Assembly: GCA_951213105.1 (NCBI GenBank)
Contig: OX578142.1
Coordinates: forward strand, 117,194,065 to 117,258,064
Length of the DNA stretch: 64,000 nt
Reading direction: 5' to 3'
Source of the DNA: Amaurobius ferox
Taxonomy: Eukaryota; Arthropoda; Arachnida; Araneae; Amaurobiidae
Shown piece after piece: positions 11,636 through 24,404 of this stretch. Below the pieces are notes generated by a model. The model worked only from the letters and a program-made list of their open reading frames with translations. It searched no databases and was not told the origin of the DNA. A program made the translations under genes and the position numbers. Each line of letters starts with the position of its first letter. Positions within the stretch are counted from its first letter, which is position 1.

Positions 11636-11770
11636 ATTAAAAATTACAATCCATTGAGTAGGTATTAAAAGTTATAATACATTGAATAGGTATTAAAAGT
11701 TGCAATGTATTGAATAGGCATTAAAAGACAATTCATTGAATAGGTATTAAAAGTTGCAATTCATTGAAAT
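11636..11770 (+). repeat. 28 bp minisatellite, about five units
   Basis: Units start at 11636, 11664, 11692, 11720 and 11746 (the fourth is 26 bp) with consensus 'attaaaagttgcaat' then 'cattgaataggt'. It lies 300 bp inside the intron after the homeobox exon. Confidence 0.85.
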
Positions 11771-14700
11771 AAAATTGGTGTACCATACTTTTAATTTTTA
11801 TTTTTAGTACAAAAATTCATTTAATAAAATATTATCTTCTCCTATTTACTATCTAGGCTGGGGATAGATGAGACGGTGCGCTTATAAGAGCGTTTTTAAT
11901 TACACAAATGATTTTTTTGTCATTAACTTAGGAGAAATTAAAGCAATTCAATTATCGGCCTTAATATTTTCATCCGCAGCGAACTCTATAGACTGTATAA
12001 CACTCATGTAGTTATATTTTAAAAGTAATTCACCGAATCATTCAACAAATTTTGTGTGATATCATTTTAATCTCAAGCAATACTTCTTGAAATCCCTTCC
12101 CTCAAGAGGTTCTTGGGCCAGGTAGCTTTAAGAGTTGAAAATTATATCCTGATTTAAAGACGTGGCAGGAAACAAAGCAAGTAGATGACTGTAACAGTGA
12201 AAATTGTAAGTGTGCTGTCAGAACTTGTTACTATTCGATATAATTGAGTAGATTACAGTTAAAAGGTAGCATTTTCTACAAGAAAAGTTAGGAAATTAGT
12301 TTAATTTACATCCTTATAGAATTTGCTTATGTTCCAAAATTGGTAGATTTTCTGCCAAATTTATAAATGACTAAATTTAAATCTAGAGTATGATATTTCC
12401 TTTTCTGTCTTATATGGTCTTAATACTGATATATCAGCATTCTTGAGTCAGGTGAGTGTCAATCATAATTCTTTGCAGATCCGGAAACATTTTGAAGCAG
12501 GTGAGTTTTGAAGTTCAGATTAGTATAAAAAAGAGATGTGGTTATCAATTGCATAACAGGAATATTCATAATAAAATAATTTAAATGAAATCGATTTGTC
12601 GCAATTGCAGACTCTGAAGAGCTTTTAAGGTGAAAATTCATATCTATGAAGGATTTTCTAGACTTAACCACTATAGTATTTTATCTTAGTAATCCGTCAT
12701 AAATATGAATAAAACCAGAAATTGTCATAAAACCGATGAATAATATGTATAACCGATAAATAATATTATATAAGTGGTAATATCAAACTGAATGTATTTC
12801 ATTCATTTAATACAAATTCGAAAACGTTCCTGGTCAATTCTTTCAAAGACTTCAATAATTTGGGGTTATATTTTTTATTTTAAGTAATGCGTGTTTATTT
12901 ACAATAAATCTTTCGGTAAAGTAAACGTTTAAGGAAACTCCAATTCGCTTAGAAATTTCGCATTGCAACATTTATGTTTAGACTAAGCATAAAATATGCT
13001 AATTAAAAAATCTTTCAATACACGGAAAATATTTACTGCAGTAAAACATAATAACAGTATTAAAATTTTTGTAATTTTGGGTTATCGTTTTTGTGTAATG
13101 TTATAAGCGGGAAAATCGTATTTTTTATTTATTACAGAAAATTTATATGTGAGAGTGATTGTTGCGATAAATTTGAACCCTCTCGTTAAATTTAGTGTTT
13201 TATATGCTTTACGGATTGATAATTAAGACCAAGATTTTATTAAAGAAATAGGCTCATTAAAGACAGTTAAATATAAGCTTTATTGAAAAGGAATAATTGC
13301 TGAATTAGCAAATAAATAGCAACTTTCTGAAATGATGTCTCTTATTTGGAATAATTTTCACTCGCTAGAGATATAAATAAGCACTTAAAATATTAGTAGA
13401 AGATTAGAATTCAGAGTAAAAGAAATTTTGTTATTATTACGAAACAGAAATGGTCAAATTTCACAGTTTATTTTGAAAATGAAATGTTTTTTAATGAAAG
13501 GAAAATTGCATTAAAAGAAAATTAAATGCGTCAAATTGCACGTATAAAAATTGCATTCTAAAACAGTGTTTAATAAAAGTGACTTTATCAACATTATGGA
13601 ATTTTAATGAATCTAACGAAAAGTATGCAATCGTATTTAATTTTGCTAAATGACGCTCAGTGTATAAAATACATATCAAAAGTTAATAGTTTTGATTTTA
13701 GAAATTTTTGAAATTTTTGTAAGAAATTTTTATGATCACGAGACCTTATAGCTATTGTAAAATGCCAAGACAAAATGCAAAACTTTGAATGCTAACTTAA
13801 CAGCTCATGCTATTATTTAAAAGGTAAGTGAAAGATTCACTAAAACATGTTATCTGACCAGAGTATAGTTTTTTATATTTTCGATAAAATGTCATATATT
13901 ATTGAAAATATTATTACGAATTATAAAGAATAAAAATTTTAAAATTAGTAGCTAGTGATTGAAAATATTAAAGATATCGCTTGCCAAACTAGTGTTTCTC
14001 AAAGTAGTATCAAGTAATATTGAAAAGAACAGATGTGTAATTTACTATGATTCCCATTCAACATGCAGAATAAAACAGGTCTTTTTTATGAAATATATTT
14101 TTTCCTTTGTTATAAAGGTAAGTCACACATTCCATTTCCATCTAAATGAAATGAAGAAGCATGCAGAGAAGTTCATCAATCTAAAATGATTTTTAATAAC
14201 ACCCATGCAATATCAGTGAACTATTTTGAAGATAACGCATTTCATATTGCTAAATCAGCAAGAATCAGAGGAATATTAACACCAAAATCAAAGTCAGTAG
14301 CATGTGACCTATTTCATTTTATAGAATTTTTTAGGTTCATGCATGAATTCGAAATCAGAAGTTACCTTAGATAAAAGGTGAAAGTTTATTTATTTTTTTT
14401 ACGATTTAAGACCTGTTTTAATCTAAATGATGTTAACTGATTATTGTGGTAATCGCCAAAATTGCAGGTCACTTATTTGAGAAACACTACTATGGCAAGG
14501 GAGACAACTGTATGAACTACAACAGTTTTGTTAAAGACCGGTATTGATGAGATGGGATTCTTTTCGTGGCAAACGGTCTTTGAAGATCTTGAAATGCCCT
14601 TAGATCATCATAAACGTTCTTAAGGAATTAAAGAAGGATATCATCAGAGATGAGTACAGAAGAATGAGATCCTTGCCATTCATCAAAGTACTAATTTAAA

Positions 14701-15469
14701 ATGCTTAACAGTTATTAAATTCAAAACTATGATCTGTTTTAATTTTGAATATTTATTTAAGTAAGTACTAGATATTTTGATTGATACTTATTTGACATAA
14801 TTATAAAGTTTCCTTTTAACAATATTAAGTATTTCGAATATTGTAATGAAATAGTATTATAAAATACTAAATTTACGACTATTACATAAATGAAATTTTA
14901 AGTCAAATAAAATTTTCTCATTCCTGATAAATTATACAAATAAATAATGTAAATAAAGAGACTTAAACATCTCAACAGTAAGAGTTAATATTTTACGTAT
15001 TACAACATTAAGATTAATTGATATGCTATTGTATACAGAATGCCTTGGGATGTCTTTAAGCAACCCAATATTGTAAATAAAGGCCCATGAGTGTATACAT
15101 TATGTCTATTTATTGTAATGTGACGAAACCGGATCTAATAATAGTGGTTTCAGAATCCTAGAGGAGAATTATATAATAGAATAACCCGCGGGTCAAAAAC
15201 GGCCCGTGCCAGTGTATTCAGCATGGCCCGACTGATAAATAAATTTAAATATGTTGTGTTTTGTTCCGTCATGGTGTCCTCCATTATAAAAACTGCTTTA
15301 GAAAACTGATTTTTAATTTGAACAACGTTCTAAAAATTTTAAGAAAACTGAGCTCGACCCGGATATTTTTACTATGCAATTTAATCCAGATTATAAAAAG
15401 GAGATAACTTCTTTACAGTTTAATTGATTGAACGGCTGTGCAACTCTGAAGCTTTTTTAGACACAGCAA
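11771..15469. other. Intron sequence of the Phox2-type gene, nothing recognised
   Basis: AT-rich DNA with no repeat shared elsewhere in the window. Two adjacent + strand frames (13959-14189 and 14186-14374) are open, but they have background composition and match no family known to me. Short blocks of higher G+C occur at 14460-14680 and near 15185 (cccgcgggtc). Confidence 0.45.
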
Positions 15470-16130
15470 AACTGTATTACTTTCCCTACATAAAGTTTGA
15501 GGGAAGCATTGGGGCCGAGTCGAAATTCGAATTCCAGTTTTCGATGGAAGAGCACTCACTTTTCAAGCATCTTTGAGCTTAAATCAAACGATTTTGAGGT
15601 GATGTCTGTATGTGTGTGTATGTGCTCGTGAGTCTGTGGATTCGATATCTCGCGAACGGATGGAGCATTTCTAACGTAATTCAGTACGATAATTATGGAG
15701 CCGTATTGATTATAAATGCGATCAACCGCTTGGAAGATCCATGAATTTTCGAATGAATTTTTGAAAAAAAATTATATAAAAAAAGCAGGACATTCAATGA
15801 TGTTAAATAAATAATCATTTTATATATAATTTACTAATATAAAACAAATGACACAGACTTTTGAATGCTCACCTAAACCAATCTCGAGATATAGCACTTT
15901 TTTCAAATAAATGTATCTAAAACTTACGTAATAATGAACAGTAGTAAGTATCATCAAATATGTTACGTTTGGTGATAACTTTGGAAGTAGTGATTAATAC
16001 GGAGAAATATCGCCAAATTGGCGACTTTTTAATGTGGTGCCATATTAACAAAAATGTCACCAAATTGTAAAAAATGAAGCTAAAGTTTAAAAAATAACGT
16101 CATACTGATGAATTAATAATTGGTATATTT
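15470..16130 (+). repeat. Rep2 dispersed repeat, near-complete copy within the Phox2-type intron
   Basis: It has the full block order of the family: 'tttccctacat...gggaag', 'gccgagtcgaaattcgaat', a (TG)n core at about 15607-15640, 'atctcgcgaacgg', then 'tctcgagatatagcac', and finally 'atatcgccaaattggcgac' near 16008. It is the reverse complement, in order and sequence, of 37980-38925. No coding capacity is seen. Confidence 0.6.
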
Positions 16131-16239
16131 TAATATAATGGAGTACATTGCTCAGCTGATGTCAGCAATATTTTCAGTTGTCAAGTTGTATTTGCGATAA
16201 ATGTAAGTCAATTTGGTACTTCAAAATAATTTTACTTGT

Positions 16240-17830
16240 CATCCAGAAAAGCGCCAAATGTCAGTATACTTACAGTAAATAAAACTGCTGCTTGTAAGAG
16301 TATAACCTACAAGTTGAATGATTACAATTGTTTCGAGGACATTACCTAACTCTTTTTTTACATGGTAGATACCTTCCTCAGAAATTCGTGTAAAAAATAT
16401 AAGTTTCCTATAGTAAAATTGGGGATACATTCCATGTTATCCGAAAACCGTGTAAGATGAAATAAAGAACAATATTTAGTTTAAAAACCGTGTAAAAAAT
16501 GCTAAAAACTGTAAAAGTTCTGTTATGTATACGAATGATATCATACATATGCAATTTTATTGAGCATTAAAACTTAAAATACGTAATTCATAGGCAAAAA
16601 TAAGTAGCGCAAGCAAAAAAAAAGGAATCTATTAATCCAAAATTAAGAATATAAAACTTAAAATTAAAAATAGAAATAAAGAAATAATATTTAGTTACAT
16701 AATTATTCGTCGCTACTTGATAATAAGCGCAATTGTTTGCGACGAACTGGACCATAGTCGTTATCATCACTAGAGATATCCACATCCGTCGAGGTCTTTA
16801 ATGGAGACTTTCATCCGGTAATACTGTTTTGAACTGCCGAACTACTGTCCGAAAGGTCTGTCGACTTTTTTATTAAAAATTCTGTTATAGACAGTTAAAC
16901 TTTTGATTTTTTAAGTTCTTTATACAACTCTTGATACCCAGCCAAACAATTCTTCATATCTCGTTCGAATTTCAGGGCACGTTCCATGTTTGGATCAATT
17001 TTTATAAAATGATTCACCATACACTTCCCAAATGTTAGACCCTCGTCAATTAAACTAGCAGTTAGTTGACATATTTTGGCCTCTTCCTCGTTATCGCTAG
17101 TATGATCCTCAGTACTATTACCGTCATATGTTATTAAATCAATCAGATCATCCACATATAGAGGTTTATCTATCGTTAATTCGTCGATGTCTTCAATTTG
17201 TAAATCCTCAAATCCTTCTCCTCCAATTTCGTGTGCCAAGGCTATAATTTTAGAAGACTCCATCGTTATTTGGGGCACTGAGTTACCACTCTTGACGCAT
17301 TCTGGACAAAGTGCTTTCCATCAAGCATTTAATGTTGATACCCTTAACTTCCTTTGGCCAATAAAGCATATGTAATACAATCCATAATCGAATATTTTTT
17401 CCATGTATCAACGATTGTGAGGTTGTCATTCTCTACTACATCTAAAATATGTTGGAATGCTCGTTGAATATAATACAGCTTAAAGGTAGCGATTATATCC
17501 TGGTCTAAAGGTTGAATCAAGGAAGTGGTATTAGGTGGCAAAAAAATTACTTGAACATTTGGATGCTCTAATACCGGATGACTGGGCGCATTATCTACGA
17601 CCAAAAGTACTTTAAAATCAAGACATCGTTGAAATGTGGTAAAAACGTGATTTTATTTTATACATTGGTACCAAAGACTGCAATTTATACTAGACCGCTC
17701 ATAGTCACGTACATAAGTATAAGACAATGACTTTGAAATCGTGTTAGATCAAATAAATTTTTCAAAAAAAGGAAGACTTTTTCGAACCGTGTAACTACAA
17801 ATTCGTGTAAAAAAAGAGTTGGATGTAATC
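16240..17830 (-). mobile_element. Tigger (pogo-like) DNA transposon relic
   Basis: It contains the transposase remnant at 16895-17640. Blocks 'aattcgtgtaaaaaa' and 'accgtgta' occur beyond both sides of it (16390-16490 and 17790-17815), probably decayed terminal or subterminal sequence. The N-terminal DNA-binding half of the transposase is missing, so the copy is internally deleted. The ends are uncertain. Confidence 0.5.
16895..17640 (-). pseudogene. Tigger/pogo transposase, C-terminal part, broken
   Basis: A pogo-superfamily DDE transposase cuts and pastes its element at TA. Reading from 17640 downward, a frame contains VVDNAPSHP (the second acidic residue in DNAPSHP), then FLPPNTTSLIQPLDQ, whose D is the usual third acid. 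ATFKLYYIQRAF follows. Near 17345-17280 the frame shifts and a TGA replaces a Trp codon in the conserved 'NAxWKALCPECV' block. A second open stretch (17278-16895, 127 codons) then gives an acidic region and a charged C-terminus ending ELKKSKV. The catalytic N-terminal half and the DNA-binding domains are absent. It is not functional. Confidence 0.8.
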
Positions 17831-18099
17831 CCCCCTTCTTCGGGCCAAAAGAACAGTATGCACCCTTAATAACCGCCAAGAACGAATGGCTAAAATTTGG
17901 CAGTTTGTTCTTGTCGGTTGTTAAGAGTACATGCTGTTTTCTTGCCCTGAAGAAGGGGGATTATAACGCCCTGGAGACAATTGTAGTCACTTAACTGACA
18001 TATGCCCGCGTTCTTTAAGGAAGTTTCGAAAGTTATTGTAAGTGTACCTTCCACCGTTAAAAACATTGTGCCTTGGATCTTACCCAACATTTATTTCGC

Positions 18100-18180
18100 A
18101 AGGAGAGAAGTAAAGTACTTGCATTATGCAGGAAAAGTCATGTGCTGCCCACATCAGATTATTTTTATGAAGGTATGCCA
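18100..18180 (+). repeat. Short repeat shared with 37990-38060
   Basis: The segment 'cttgcattatgcaggaaaag' then 'gctgcccacatcagatt' matches the reverse complement of 37995-38055 (gcaacacatggctttccttat...). The matched copy sits at the left edge of the Rep2 copy there, so this may be an isolated Rep2 end. Confidence 0.45.
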
Positions 18181-18219
18181 AAACAAACGCTTTCGAACTT
18201 TGTAAATCACTCCCAAATA

Positions 18220-18425
18220 TATATATAGCAATGCTTGCATCTTCACATTTATGCGAACATGTGTTTTTAACCATGAAACATAGTCAAAGTGACCTTAGAA
18301 ACAAATTTACTGATGACCATCTATATGTTTTCGTTTTTGAATTACCTCCTCACATATTAACTCAGATTATGAAAAAATGCTGGCAGCTCAACCACAGTTT
18401 CACTCATCTATCACCCCATCATTCA
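18220..18425 (+). pseudogene. hAT transposase C-terminal (dimerisation) fragment
   Basis: The + frame starting near 18223 reads AMLASSHLCEHVFLTMKHSQ, followed by DLRNKFTDDHLYVFV. This is the layout of the hAT C-terminal dimerisation region (S-x-L-C-E-x-x-F-S-x-M-K ... N-R-L-T-D-E-H-L). No upstream catalytic part is visible. It lies just ahead of the terminal Phox2-type exon, inside the intron. Confidence 0.6.
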
Positions 18426-18730
18426 AATCTTCGTCTTTCAAATTTTGGGGCACGTTCCTTAAGGCGGGTTTTGTAATTTTAATGCTCTTTTAGCTTTTCA
18501 TCAAAACTCACTATATATACTACTGATTGATAACAAGAGCGAGTCGCATGTCTCAAACTAGAGTGAGATATAAATTAATGCTTTCATTCCTTATTAATTC
18601 ATTTATCTTTTCTATTCACATGCATTTAATCTTACAATAATACTATTGAATACATATATATGATATTGCATTTTAGTCATTGTGTTTATAGAATAGTAAG
18701 AATGAAATGCAGTTCACGTTTTCTTTCCAG

Positions 18731-18888
18731 GGAAGACTCTTCTGGATTCGAAGTGGAGCGGGTCGCCAAATCCGTCTCCGTGCGCGCAAAAGACATCTCA
18801 ACTCAACTCTCCCGTCCTACCTCCGTCCTCCTACCCTCTCTCCTTTCCGCTCAGTCCACCCGTAGACAGTAAAGCCAACATCTACTGA
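18731..18888 (+). CDS. Phox2: Phox2-type homeobox gene, terminal coding exon
   Basis: A good acceptor with pyrimidine tract (ttttctttccag) precedes it. Two bases complete the phase-1 codon left by the exon at 11336 (Gly), then 51 codons and a TGA follow. The translation is rich in Ser and Pro (SGSPNPSPC, SPVLPPSSYPLSFPLSPP) and ends VDSKANIY. Base composition is far richer in G+C than the flanks, as in the homeobox exon. Vertebrate Phox2 carries its C-terminal transactivation region in the same place, but no motif specific to that region is recognised. The link to 11060-11336 rests on matching phase, orientation, composition and the absence of any alternative exon between them. Confidence 0.75.
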
Positions 18889-19030
18889 ACCATTCGTGTT
18901 GTCTTCTTTTGTTGTTTCTTTGTTTCTGTGCATCCGAATTGGAAGGGGAGTGACGGAGTCTCTTGTTTACTTTATGTAATGTGACTACATGATTGAATAA
19001 AGATCGATGAATAAAGTCATGCATTTTGTG
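18889..19030 (+). terminator. 3' UTR with two polyadenylation signals
   Basis: AATAAA occurs at 18996-19001 and again at 19010-19015, about 110-125 bp after the stop codon, in the right position to end the Phox2-type transcript. A T-rich tract follows at about 19045. Confidence 0.65.
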
Positions 19031-19395
19031 AGCCACGGCTGGACATATTTTTTATATAAGGATTAAAAATACAATATATGTAATGGAACATTCACACACA
19101 CATTACATATGTACTATACAGATCCTATATATGCATAATTTCTTTAAACGACAAATCTAAGATATCGTTTTGGAATTCAAGTATGAAACAAACAAGAATT
19201 TTTTGGTTCCTTTAGAAATATTCACATTTGTATTATACTTGGAAATATGTATATGAATATTATGTCATAAACATTGTATCCGAGATATATTTCTTCATAC
19301 CTTGAACGCACGTGCATCTTCCGCTTTTAAAAAAGATTCAAAATCAATTGTAGAATCCTGTCACCGCAGTATCAATCCCTTGGAGGAGTATATGA

Positions 19396-21063
19396 ATAAG
19401 AAAGATCAATCATGTTTAAGCATTGATTATGAAACACTTTCCAACTGAAATGCAATTTCATTTAAAAATCTCTAAAATGTGATACATTCAGTGGTGATAT
19501 CTTTTATATTATCACAGTACTACAGTAATTTATTATACTTAAATATTTAAAACTTCATCGAAATATAAATCGTCTGATTCTCTATGCAAAATCAATAAAT
19601 ATTTCATTCATATAACTTGTATTCCAGACTTCAAAGCTAAATAATTTTGCGTTAAAAAATTCAGCAATTCTTATATAACTCACCTTACAATCGCTTGAGA
19701 TATTTGTATTCTGCATAAGTTCACATTAGGCTTCGTTGTAGAAATAATAAAAGTTTAGGGATCATTTAAAACCACAAATATAGTAATTGCGTAGGCACGG
19801 AATTTAGATACACAGATAATATACAGATATACAGATAATATATGTGTGTGTGTGTGTGTATGTATTCAAAGTATTGGAATCGTGTCGAAGATCGGAACTC
19901 GAATTTTCGAAGGATCTACACGTTTTGGAACTTCTACAACACGGAAAGACTATTTTTAGGGAGACGTCTATGTGTGTAAGGGTGTATCTGTGTGTCTGTG
20001 AGGAAATTGTATCCACTCTAACCGAAAAACTAATGGACCGAATTACATAAAATTTTGTAGGTAAGTTTTTTGTGGGAAACCCTGATGTTCATTAGATTTT
20101 TGTACGATTCGTAATAAAAGAATCTGCCTTCTTTGCGAAATGGTCGGCAAAAATTGTCTTTATCCACTCTAGATAAAAACTTATGGACCAAATTTAACAA
20201 CATTTTATATAAAAATTTATATAAATTTATGTAATTTATATAAATACAAGTGATTTATATGAAAATTTAACAAAATTTGGTATATAAATCATTTGTAGGT
20301 TATTCTGATACGATTTGAGAAAAATGAACTGCTGTTTTTGCGAAATCGTTAAATCTAAAAATAAAAGTCTACATGTGCTCAGTTATATCAATAAAATGCT
20401 TATTTTATACGTTATTTTTGAAAACAAAAAGAATAAGACTAACCCCATTACTCTAGGACTAGTCGTTCTTGAGATATTTTAGTTTTTATGCGTTTTCGCT
20501 ACGCCACCTTTGACAATAAGTTCAGCTATCAGATATAAATATAATTTATTATATATTTATTATAAAATATAAGAAAGTTATATATTATAAAAAGATATTT
20601 ATTATAAAATATATCTCTTTTTTCTTTCTGGAGGATATAGCAAGAGTCAGAATTTATTTGAATTTGTTTTTCTCCCTATAATAAATAATTTTTATTTAAA
20701 AAACTGCCTAACATGTTTTACTGAAATTTTTTTTATATATTTTATGGGATAATTTGAATATTTTCTAAAACTTTCGAACCAATTTGTGAATTTTAAATTC
20801 GCTTCAAAAAATGTTCGAAAAATGAGGTCCCATAGGGTTCAATGTATTTCATTTTTTCAACCAAACTAATCAAAACTAATTCAAATCAAAACTAATTGGG
20901 TGATATTATTCATTTATATTCCCATAGGTCCCACGGGCCGTCTGAAAAACATACTAAAATTTTATTTTGATAAAGTCATTTTTACGGCAGTTATCGTGCT
21001 AACGGACAGACAGACAGAATGAACAAAGTGATAAACACTTTTCAACTATGTTGTAAAGTGTTA
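19396..21063 (-). mobile_element. Helentron-like non-autonomous element, copy 5, with nested replacement
   Basis: Left end 'aataagaaagatcaatc' and right end 'gttgtaaagtgtta' match the family. From about 19800 to 20650 the family middle part is missing and Rep2-type sequence takes its place. The family resumes at 'tttttatttaaaaaactgcc' (about 20686). The (GACA)n tract is reduced to two or three units. It is unclear whether this was insertion plus deletion or a chimeric capture. Confidence 0.6.
19800..20650 (+). repeat. Rep2-type sequence inside Helentron-like copy 5
   Basis: It contains 'gtattggaatcgtgtcgaag', 'actcgaattttcgaagga', (TG)n tracts at 19841-19860 and 19970-20000, and 'ctaatggaccgaattacat', in the same order as Rep2 at 15500-15720 and 38700-38890 (reverse). 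The remainder (20240-20650) is AT-rich, with 'ttataaaatat' simple repeats at 20540-20610. Confidence 0.45.
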
Positions 21064-22003
21064 AAAATAGGAAATAGAAATTTTATAAGACCCTATAGCG
21101 AAAAGCGAAAAAAAATAATTAAAAAAATGTGTTTTCTTAGCTACTTAGTCAAAAGAAAGCAACTAAGCCTTCCTAGCTGCATAATTCAGTACGATAACGA
21201 AATATTGATTCAAATAAGTTTTACACTATAAAATTCATTTTACATTCATCGCTATATCTCAGCAAATTGTGAAGCGAGGAGGACCGAGTTGCTTTCCTTG
21301 GAATAATTAACTGCAGGCATAACTTTTTCTAAATGGATTGACTATTTTCGCTATATTGCTTATACATACAAGTCTTTTATATGTCCTCCTCCTCGAAGAG
21401 TGAAACCGCTATGACAGGATTCTGTATTTGATTTTAAAACTTTTTTGAATTGAAAACACATGTGTACAAACAACCTTCGACGAAATAAGAATTCAGACAC
21501 AATGTTTATGAAGCACTGTAGAACATAACCATTTTAAATGTGAATATGAATTGTTATAAAAAAATTTTACGTGAAGAATAGAATAAACAGTTATAAATTT
21601 TTAAATAGTATTTTTAAATAACTAATTTTATCAAGTCATAGTAGCGAAGATTGATCAGTGCAAGCGGATTTTTTGGGGGGACGCTTCTGCTGTTAACAGC
21701 TGAAAAATACACTAAAATCTACCGAATTCATGTCTATCAACAATCTACCAATAAAAATGCAACAAATGTTTCGATTAAATTATTTCATTAAACCTTAAAT
21801 TTCAATTTATTTTTATTTGTAGGAAGCTTGTAACAATACAATAGAACCATACCATCACCTTTAAAAAATGGTTCAATAACAAACAGTAGATTTGACAAGT
21901 ATGTCCAAGGTTTACTTGATATTAATTTACATAGTTACTGTACTTCGAAGAATGGGCTTTAAATAATTAACAATATAAAGATCAAAAACATAAAATTAAC
22001 AAT
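21064..22003. other. AT-rich stretch, nothing recognised
   Basis: No shared repeat or coding signal is seen. The open frame 21019-21231 starts inside the Helentron-like copy and is not credible. Confidence 0.5.
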
Positions 22004-22840
22004 ACAGGTCAATCGTGCATAAAGCATTGATTGTGAAACACTTTCCTACTAAAATGCAATTTTATTTAAGCATCTCTAAAATGCGATACATTCAACGTTG
22101 ATATATTTTAAATTATCCCAGTACTAGAATAATTTATTATATTTGAAAACTTAAAACTTCATCGAAATAAATGATCTTTATTTAAATGATGTCATCGAAA
22201 TATAAATCGTCTGGCTCTTTATGTAAAAGCAATGAATATTTCATTCATATCACTTTTATTCCAGACTCTAGACCTGAGTAATTTCGCATGAAAAAAATCA
22301 GCTATTCTTATACAACTCATCTTACAATCACTTGTTTACATTCTGCATCCATTAAAATTAGGCTTCGTAGTAGAAATAATCAAAGTTTGATGATCATTTA
22401 AACTAAAAAATATTGTAATTGCGTTGGCACAGAATATAGATGCACAGAAAATATGCAAAAATAAAGCGGTTTTAGGCCTGATGCAACACTATATATAAAT
22501 ATAAAATAGCTTTAAAAATCACTATTTTTACATTGTGAAAAAAAGATGGATTGCATATTTTAATTTGAAGTGGGTCACGTAATCTCTTCATATAATATGT
22601 GTGTAATTATTATTTTAATTTTTGTTTAAAAACTACCAAATTTTTTTTTATATATTTCATGGGATAGTTTGAATATTTCCTAAAATTTTCGAAGTAATTT
22701 GTGAATCTTAACTTTCCTTGAAATATATTTGAAAATTAAGATCCCATAGGGTTTAATGTACTTCACTTTTCAACCCCCATTCAATCCAAAACTAATTGGA
22801 TGATATTCATTTACATTTCCATATGTCCCACAGACCGTCT
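22004..22840 (-). mobile_element. Helentron-like non-autonomous element, copy 6, truncated
   Basis: It starts 'acaggtcaatcgtgcataaagc', a shortened form of the family end, and follows the family as far as 'cagaccgtct' at 22840. The microsatellite and the TAACACTTT end are missing. Confidence 0.6.
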
Positions 22841-23059
22841 ATTTATTTTTCATTTTAGCGAAAAACTTCTGATTTAATCATTAAACTGTATCTAAATGAG
22901 AAAACGAGAAAATATGTCTTTTACTAAATAAATATCTGAACCTGTTAAGATAAGTTTATTTTTTCTAAAAAGTCTGCGTGTAATATAAAAGTCAGTCTTT
23001 GACAACGATTTTTTGCAATGTCATCAATATTTCGATTATAGCTTACTTTGGGTATTTTT

Positions 23060-24237
23060 TAACACTTTACAATATAGTTGAAAGTGTTTATGTCTTTGTT
23101 CATTCATTCATTCATTCTGTCTGTCTGTCTGTCCGTTTGCACGATAACTGCCGTAAAAATGACTTTAACAAAATGAAATTTTAGTATGTTGTTAAGATAT
23201 ATGGGACTGTGGGACATATGGGAATGTAAATGAATAATATCACCCAATTAGTTTTGGATTGAACCCGGGTTAAAAAAATGAAACACATTGAATCCTGTGG
23301 GACTTTATTTTTCAAACATTTTTTAAGCAAAGTTAAAATTCACAAATTGCTTAGAAAATTTTAGAAAATATTCAAATTATCACATAAAATATATAAAAAA
23401 AAATTCAGCAAAATATGTTCGGTAGTTTCTTTTAAATAAAAATTTAAATAATAATTATACCCTTTATATGACGAGATCACATGACCCACTTTAAAATAAA
23501 ATATGGCATCCATCTTGTGTCAAAATCGTGATTTTTAAAGTTCTGTTTAATTTATATTTAGTGTTGCGTCCGTCCTAAAACGGCTTTATTTTTTATTTTT
23601 TGTGCATTTATATACTGCACCAACGCAGTTACAATATTTTGAAGCTTACATGATCATCAAACTTTGATCATTTCTACACCGAAGCCTAACTTTCACGTAT
23701 GGAGAATGTAAACACATCAAGCTGTAAGATGAGTTGTATAAGAATTGCTGAATTTCTTTAACGCAAAATTACTTAGTTCTGGAGTCTGAAATATAGCTGA
23801 TATGAATGAAACATTCATTGATTTTATATAGAGAGGCAGACGATTCCATATTATTGCATTTCTGATGAAGTTTTAAGCATGGAGTTAGAAAGTAATTTTT
23901 CTTCCATGGTTTTACATTAAGTAAAACAAATTATTGTAGTATTGTGATAATTTTAAAAATATCGCCGCTGAATGAAAGGAATGGAAAAAAATTATGAATG
24001 AAATATTCATTGCTTTTATATAGAGAGCCAGGCGATTTATATTTCGATGACGTTATTTGAATACAATTAATTTGTTTTCGATGAAGTTTTCAAATATAAC
24101 AAATTATTGTAGTATTGTCATAATTTTAAAAATATCACCGTTGAATGTATCGCATTTTAGGGATGTTTAAATAACATTGCATTTCAGTTGGAAAGTGTTT
24201 CATAATCAATGCTTTATGCACGATTGAATTTTCTTGA
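23060..24237 (+). mobile_element. Helentron-like non-autonomous element, copy 7
   Basis: It begins TAACACTTTACAATATAG after a T run and has a (TTCA)n plus (TGTC)n tract at 23098-23134. It ends with a decayed hairpin 'aatcaatgctttatgcacgatt' and TTTTCTTGA. The copy is roughly 1.18 kb and its terminal T is lost. Confidence 0.65.
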
Positions 24238-24344
24238 GTCCTTAAAAATAAATCTAGAAAATATAAATAAATAATTTTGCTTGCATGTATACGTCCAAAA
24301 AAAATTGTAAAATAAAATGCATATAAAATAATTTTATTTAATCA

Positions 24345-24404
24345 CTCTTTGCACAAAGAGTATTTACTTATTAAATCAGTAAGTAAATACTCTTTGTGCA
24401 AAGA
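24345..24404. repeat. 25 bp perfect hairpin built from nested palindromes
   Basis: Arms at 24346-24370 and 24380-24404 are perfectly complementary around a 9-base loop. Each arm itself contains 'ctctttgcacaaagag', which is nearly palindromic, so both a long hairpin and two short ones could form. No gene or element end is assigned to it. Confidence 0.75.

Noticed and set aside
16895..17604. Host CENP-B-like gene
   Set aside because: Frameshift, internal stop and loss of the N-terminal half indicate a dead Tigger transposase, not a domesticated gene.
17685..18274. Chain of 60-70 codon frames on both strands
   Set aside because: Short overlapping frames over element ends and repeats, with no domain and no consistent reading.
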